Source of the DNA: Planctomycetota bacterium
Lineage (GTDB): Bacteria; Planctomycetota; Planctomycetia; Pirellulales; Pirellulaceae
DNA: 64,000 nt
Direction: 5' to 3'
Assembly (NCBI GenBank): GCA_029259935.1
Contig: JAJDEH010000348.1
Location: forward strand, 57,517 to 121,516
Shown: piece after piece, positions 60,224 to 64,000 of the stretch
Numbering within the stretch: position 1 is the stretch's first letter
Layout of the letters: each line of letters opens with the position of its first letter
Notes under the pieces: model-generated
The model's input: only the letters and a program-made list of their open reading frames with translations
The model's database searches: none
What the model was told of the DNA's origin: nothing
Made by a program: the position numbers and the translations under genes

Positions 60224-61525
60224 ATGAGAGTGATAACGGACAAGCCATTGCCGAAGCATCTCTTTGCAGTTGCGATGATGCTCATTTTCGTCCACGTTGT
60301 TCGTGGTGAGGACTGGCCACATTGGCGTGGCCAAAATCGTGACGGGGTCGTCGCTGAAGATTCCGGCTGGGATCGAGGTGCGTGGCCGCCCCAAGAAGCT
60401 CTTTGGAGCGGCAAAGTTGACCTCGGTTCTAGTTCGGTCATCGTGGTTGGTGACCGTCTGTTCACGATTGGCTGGGGAGATGAAAAGGATTTCGTCTCTT
60501 GTTTGGACGCTGCCACGGGCAATTTGATTTGGCGTCAGTCTTACGAGTGCCCGGAATACGGGCGACATAGCGAGGGCGACAAAGGGCTATATGCTGGTCC
60601 CTCCGCGAGTCCGGCGTATGACAAACAGACGGGTTATGTTTACACACTCAGTACGGACGGCGACCTGAACTGTTGGGCTACGCACGACAAGGGCCGTCGA
60701 GTATGGGGCATCAATTTCTACGATGAATATGGCGTAGGACAACGGCCACTGGTGGGGTCACGCAGGCTGCGTGACTACGGCTACACGACATCGCCGCTGG
60801 TGTACAACGACTGGCTCATCGCCGAAGTTGGCGACGACGAGGGCACTCTGATGGCCTTCGACACGCGAACGGGGCAGCGTCTTTGGACGTCAAAGTCGAG
60901 GGATCCCGCGGGTCACACGGGCGGACTGGTTCCGATGACGGTGGAAGGTGTGCCCTGCGTCGCCGTGCTCACGATTCGCAATTTGCTGATCGCGCGGTTG
61001 GACAAAGGTCACGAAGGAGAAACGCTGGCCGAGTTTCCTTGGGTCACCGATTTCGCCAACAGCATTGCAACGCCGGCCGTGCGGGACAATTCGATCGTGA
61101 TCACGTCCGAGTACAACCAGTACTCCATCTGCCGAATTGACGTGACCAGGAAAGGCGCGCGCGAGGTTTGGCGACAGCCGTACGCTTCGGGCGTGTGTAC
61201 ACCGGTGATCCATAAAGGGCACGTCTACTGGTGCTGGAGAGGTTTGTATTGCCTTGATTTCGCAACCGGCCGACCGATTTGGCGCGGCGGGCTTTATGGC
61301 GATACGGCCTCGTGCATTGCAACGAAAGACGACCGTCTGATTGTTTGGGCGAAGCACGGCGACTTGACATTGGTGGAAACGGCAGAGCGTTCGCCGAAAA
61401 AATATACGGAGCTTGCCAAGACAGGCAGCATCTTCTCGCGAGATGTTTGGCCGCACATTGTGCTTTCCAATGGTCGGCTTTATTGCAAAGACCGCGACGG
61501 GAATCTGAAGTGTTTCAAATTGTAG
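60224..61525 (+). CDS. Secreted PQQ-type beta-propeller protein
   Basis: A 433-residue exported protein (leader PKHLFAVAMMLIFVHVVRGE) whose propeller begins DWPHWRGQNRDGVVAEDSG. Blades include CLDAATGNLIWRQSYECPEY, AFDTRTGQRLWTSKS, CLDFATGRPIWRGGL and TLSTDGDLNCWATHDKGRR. ATG 60224 is chosen because it sits before the signal peptide; other in-frame ATGs at 60134, 60179 and 60200 lie within or just after the end of the metalloprotease gene and lack a signal. It directly follows the metalloprotease on the same strand and may be co-transcribed. It ends 16 bp before the long-hairpin element. Confidence 0.82.
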   Translation: MRVITDKPLPKHLFAVAMMLIFVHVVRGEDWPHWRGQNRDGVVAEDSGWDRGAWPPQEALWSGKVDLGSSSVIVVGDRLFTIGWGDEKDFVSCLDAATGNLIWRQSYECPEYGRHSEGDKGLYAGPSASPAYDKQTGYVYTLSTDGDLNCWATHDKGRRVWGINFYDEYGVGQRPLVGSRRLRDYGYTTSPLVYNDWLIAEVGDDEGTLMAFDTRTGQRLWTSKSRDPAGHTGGLVPMTVEGVPCVAVLTIRNLLIARLDKGHEGETLAEFPWVTDFANSIATPAVRDNSIVITSEYNQYSICRIDVTRKGAREVWRQPYASGVCTPVIHKGHVYWCWRGLYCLDFATGRPIWRGGLYGDTASCIATKDDRLIVWAKHGDLTLVETAERSPKKYTELAKTGSIFSRDVWPHIVLSNGRLYCKDRDGNLKCFKL

Positions 61526-61540
61526 GTGAAGCGCGAACAA

Positions 61541-61679
61541 CTAGGAGCCCGTTGAATAATGGAGTTGGGTGGCTGGGGTCGAACGAAAGTGAGCCCCCAG
61601 ATCGCAATTTACTGGGGGTTCGCTACCGCTCAACCCCAGCCACCCTCATTGAGTTCGAGTTTTTCAACAGGCTGCTAGG
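61541..61679. mobile_element. 139-bp long-hairpin element, MITE-like
   Basis: Outer arms CTAGGAGCCCGTTGAA (61541-61556) and TTCAACAGGCTGCTAG (61663-61678) pair in 14 of 16 positions. Inner arms GGGTGGCTGGGGT (61567-61579) and ACCCCAGCCACCC (61633-61645) are perfect, and CCCCCAG (61594-61600) pairs with CTGGGGG (61612-61618) around an 11-base loop. The element is bounded by CTAG at both ends. Its right end provides the TAG stop of the convergent gene at 61675. A half copy occurs at 2012-2041. No transposase is encoded. Confidence 0.6.
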
Positions 61680-63318
61680 AACGTCGAATCCAAAGTTCGG
61701 CACCGGCCAGTTTTGCTCCCGGCTTTTTCACCTTGACCATTACCCGATTACGTCCTTGTGAAATCGCCTGAATCGGGACGCGGCATGTGAAACGTCGGAT
61801 TCCGGCAACCTGCTCGCCCCCCGTTTGTGATCCGAAGTTCGCGGAGCCGAACAAGACTTCCGGTTCGCTCTCCTTTGACAACCCGGTGAAGTCGACGCGT
61901 AATTCAGCCGTCACGCCAAAGCCTGCTCCGCTTAGGTCTTCCGGCACGATCATGAAGGTCCGAGTGTACTCGTTGGGCTTAATCACCAAGGGAAGCGAGC
62001 CAGAAAAATCGGCCGCGTCTTTCGCCCAATAATGCGACGGAAACCAATGACCGGCATCGGACATGCCGTACATAATCGTCGAAGCACGCAGTTCTTTCCG
62101 TGATCCGATCTTGCTGAGCACGGTTCGCGCGTAGTTTCGGTCTTCTTCAGTGCCCGGACCGGGAAACAGGTTGAATGTGTAGATACCATCGGCACCTTCG
62201 TCCCAGAGCCGAGACGCGGCTCCCAACCAAGCCTCGGGCGGCTGCTTGGTTGATTTGCCGCGCGGCGGCCGATACATCAGTCCCGACTGGCTCAGACATG
62301 GATAGACCGGCACGGCATGTTCATGACCAAGGGTGATCAATTCGCCCACGTTGACATCAAACGTGATGTAACCGCCGCCCAACACCAAAACGTCGATCAG
62401 TTTTTCTTCCAGCCATGAGCGGATGTCGATGCCGATCTTGCGGCACAGGGCAACCGTGGTGGGGACTCGCATCGCAAGTAGAATAGGTTTTCTCCGCCGC
62501 TCGCTTTCGTGAAGCACCAACGTTCGGATTGCTTTCGTCAGATGCGATAAGATGTCGAGTTGCTTGTCCGTCGCCGGTTTTCCTTCGTAGGCTGTGCGGA
62601 AGTAAAAGGGGGCTCGCAAGAAATCCAGTTCAATGCCATCGACGTCGTAGTTCTGCAACACTTCTTTAACGATCGCCAGCAATCGTGGTTCGACATCGGG
62701 ATGCTCGAAGTCGACGAGGCTCCACAACCGGCGGCGATCGTTGAACGTCTTTCCCTTTTCCAAAGTCGACATGATCCGCCGAGGGCTCTGCCGTTTCCAC
62801 CGGGGTAAAAACTCAGGCGTCCAGGCGTCGTGAATGTCGTTCATCCGCAACGTCCACATCGTTTCCATGCCATGCTTGCGCGCAAACTGGCTCGACATCC
62901 GAAGCCCGTCCGTTTTCTTCGCGAGAAACGTGTTCAAATTGTTGTTGGCGAATTTACCCGTTTTGGCGTCGAAGACCTCCGCTACCTGCGTGTCGTGGGA
63001 GAAATGATTGAAACTTTGAGTCGTACAATAGAAGATGCTGTCGACGTGCGTGCCGACGAGCGGCGCGTGCCGCAGCGCTAGAAATCTTTCCTCGGTGACC
63101 GCATCCTTGGCCCAGATGTCGTCTCCGTCGTTGTTATAGATCACTCTCCGCCGTCGCGTGGCAGCTTGACGTCGCGCCACGTCCAATGCCTTCGACTCGG
63201 CCGCCTGAATCGAATCGCCGCCACGCCAAATAGCACTCAATCCCGCGCTACCGGCGACAAGACCAATCAAAAACTCTCGACGATTCGCGTCCGACTCGGA
63301 GATGCACGTGTTGGACAT
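61675..63318 (-). CDS. Tat-exported TIM-barrel protein, glycosidase-like
   Basis: A 547-residue protein with a twin-arginine leader (NRREFLIGLVAGSAGLSAI). The body (RVIYNNDGDDIWAKDA, then VDGIELDFLRAPFYFR, then KLIDVLVLGGGYITFDV) resembles the putative glycoside hydrolase/family-10-like barrel group, with the Glu-Asp of GIELDF as a likely active-site position. The C-terminal 110 residues (GFGVTAELRVDFTGLSK onward) form a beta domain. GGAG lies six bases before ATG 63318; the longer frame to 63363 lacks the Tat pattern at the right distance. The stop codon and last bases come from the long-hairpin element, so the original C-terminus may have been altered. Confidence 0.7.
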   Translation of the reverse strand: MSNTCISESDANRREFLIGLVAGSAGLSAIWRGGDSIQAAESKALDVARRQAATRRRRVIYNNDGDDIWAKDAVTEERFLALRHAPLVGTHVDSIFYCTTQSFNHFSHDTQVAEVFDAKTGKFANNNLNTFLAKKTDGLRMSSQFARKHGMETMWTLRMNDIHDAWTPEFLPRWKRQSPRRIMSTLEKGKTFNDRRRLWSLVDFEHPDVEPRLLAIVKEVLQNYDVDGIELDFLRAPFYFRTAYEGKPATDKQLDILSHLTKAIRTLVLHESERRRKPILLAMRVPTTVALCRKIGIDIRSWLEEKLIDVLVLGGGYITFDVNVGELITLGHEHAVPVYPCLSQSGLMYRPPRGKSTKQPPEAWLGAASRLWDEGADGIYTFNLFPGPGTEEDRNYARTVLSKIGSRKELRASTIMYGMSDAGHWFPSHYWAKDAADFSGSLPLVIKPNEYTRTFMIVPEDLSGAGFGVTAELRVDFTGLSKESEPEVLFGSANFGSQTGGEQVAGIRRFTCRVPIQAISQGRNRVMVKVKKPGAKLAGAELWIRRS

Positions 63319-63468
63319 TGAAAACTCCAGGACAAGTCGCCACGGAAAAGGGATGCGTAGCAAGCACTCGCAGGATAAGATACCAAGTCACTACCGAAAT
63401 GACACTCTACAGATCCGCGGATCATACAGACAGTAGAACGAATGATTGAAGAATAAGGAAACTGAAAA

Positions 63469-64000
63469 ATGCAGCTTCACCGTTTGACGGGCTTCACCGT
63501 CTTGGCAGGCGTCATCGTCCTCGTTGGCTCCACAACTTTGCTGGCCGAGCAAAAGAACGACACCGCTCCGATTTTGTGCCGTGGCCATTATCACTCCGAA
63601 GCGGACGCGATCGAGCAGCTTGCTCGCATGGCCGCGACTTATTCGAACCTCGCCGAGTGGAAAGACCGGGCCGCAAAAATCCGCAAACAAATTCTGGTCG
63701 GTGCCAACCTCGATCCGTTGCCAAAGCGAACGCCGTTGAATCCGATCGTCCACAAGAAACGCGAATACGACGGCTACTCCGTCGAGTCAGCGACGTTTGA
63801 AGCCCGGCCTGGGTTTTATGTCTACGGAAGTTTGTACCGGCCGCTTAGCAAGCAAGGGCCGCATCCCGCTGTGCTTTGCCCACACGGTCACGCCCGCGGT
63901 CCTGGTGGCGGTCGGTTGCGGCCGGATCAACAGTATCGATGTGCAACGTTGGCCCGAATGGGCGCGGTTGTGTTTTCGTACGACATGATTGGACTCGGCG
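63469..64000 (+). CDS. Secreted hydrolase, acetylxylan-esterase-like (3' end outside window)
   Basis: The frame starts at ATG 63469 after an AAGGAA site and runs open past the end of the window (177 codons visible). A signal peptide is present (TGFTVLAGVIVLVGSTTLLA). The following text, ILVGANLDPLPKRTPLNPIV and then RPGFYVYGSLYRPLSKQGPH, ending AVLCPHGHARGPGGG, is typical of the secreted acetylxylan esterase/dienelactone hydrolase-like group, with PHGH as the oxyanion-hole region. The nucleophile region lies beyond the edge. The protein is likely related in function to the hydrolase at 55920-57059. It is divergently arranged from the Tat-exported TIM-barrel gene. Confidence 0.7.
   Translation, partial: MQLHRLTGFTVLAGVIVLVGSTTLLAEQKNDTAPILCRGHYHSEADAIEQLARMAATYSNLAEWKDRAAKIRKQILVGANLDPLPKRTPLNPIVHKKREYDGYSVESATFEARPGFYVYGSLYRPLSKQGPHPAVLCPHGHARGPGGGRLRPDQQYRCATLARMGAVVFSYDMIGLG

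Overview
This 64 kb window is chromosomal DNA of a planctomycete, most likely close to the Pirellulales. The evidence is gene content. There is a PSD1-type cytochrome/DUF1549/DUF1553 protein followed by a DUF1501 protein and a PQQ-type beta-propeller. Several Tat-exported or secreted hydrolases are present, along with a DUF1080 protein, LRR and alpha-toroid proteins with a planctomycete look, and a giant secreted protein with the LEPLE-type N-terminal signature. H4MPT/methanofuran-linked C1 genes of a type known in planctomycetes also occur. The sequence is GC-rich and many genes lack a strong Shine-Dalgarno, so starts were chosen from conserved N-termini, signal peptides and visible GGAGG-like sites.

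Layout: 1-2.0 kb, VWA protein (cut by the window edge) and MoxR/CobS-like AAA ATPase. 2.0-5.7 kb, a secreted protein of unknown role and a tandem metallo-beta-lactamase-fold protein (minus strand). 5.8-7.7 kb, a LolD/MacB-like ABC ATPase-permease pair. 8-16.4 kb, a lipoprotein, a secreted Gly-rich protein, an FAD oxidoreductase, gltX, an alpha/beta hydrolase with a Coa1-like protein, and lexA. 16.5-21.9 kb, LRR, DUF805 and TIM-barrel proteins, a small membrane protein and an ECF-like sigma factor. 22-27.4 kb, REP-like palindromes with a decayed REP-associated transposase, then a 1441-residue secreted GH144-like/FG-GAP/metzincin-like protein. 28.2-30.3 kb, a TadE-TadG-TadE minus-strand operon. 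30.7-35.5 kb, DUF502, DUF4139 and two tandem STN-like paralogues. 35.6-38.3 kb, a translationally coupled three-gene operon resembling mfnD-mfnF-mfnE (methanofuran-type cofactor synthesis). 38.5-42.5 kb, secreted unknowns and two alpha-toroid proteins. 43.2-51.0 kb, the PSD1/DUF1501/PQQ operon, another PQQ propeller and an SMP-30 lactonase. 51.2 kb, tRNA-Val(CAC). 51.6-57.2 kb, a minus-strand set of secreted hydrolases including a three-domain fusion. 57.7-64 kb, a zinc metalloprotease with an apparent ATC start, a PQQ propeller, a Tat-exported TIM-barrel protein and the start of another esterase.

Two things deserve most attention. The first is the mfnD/F/E-like operon, which points to a bacterial methylofuran-type cofactor. 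The second is a set of small palindromic repeat families in intergenic spaces: a TGATCG hairpin seen three times, a 139-bp long-hairpin element whose end supplies the stop codon of a neighbouring gene (a half copy lies at 2.0 kb), and REP-like nested palindromes near a transposase remnant. There are also several gene-boundary oddities: TTG and ATC starts, a PQQ leader fragment in frame ahead of a hydrolase, and antisense 3' overlaps. No CRISPR array, rRNA or prophage was seen. All family calls were made by reading the sequence, without database searches.
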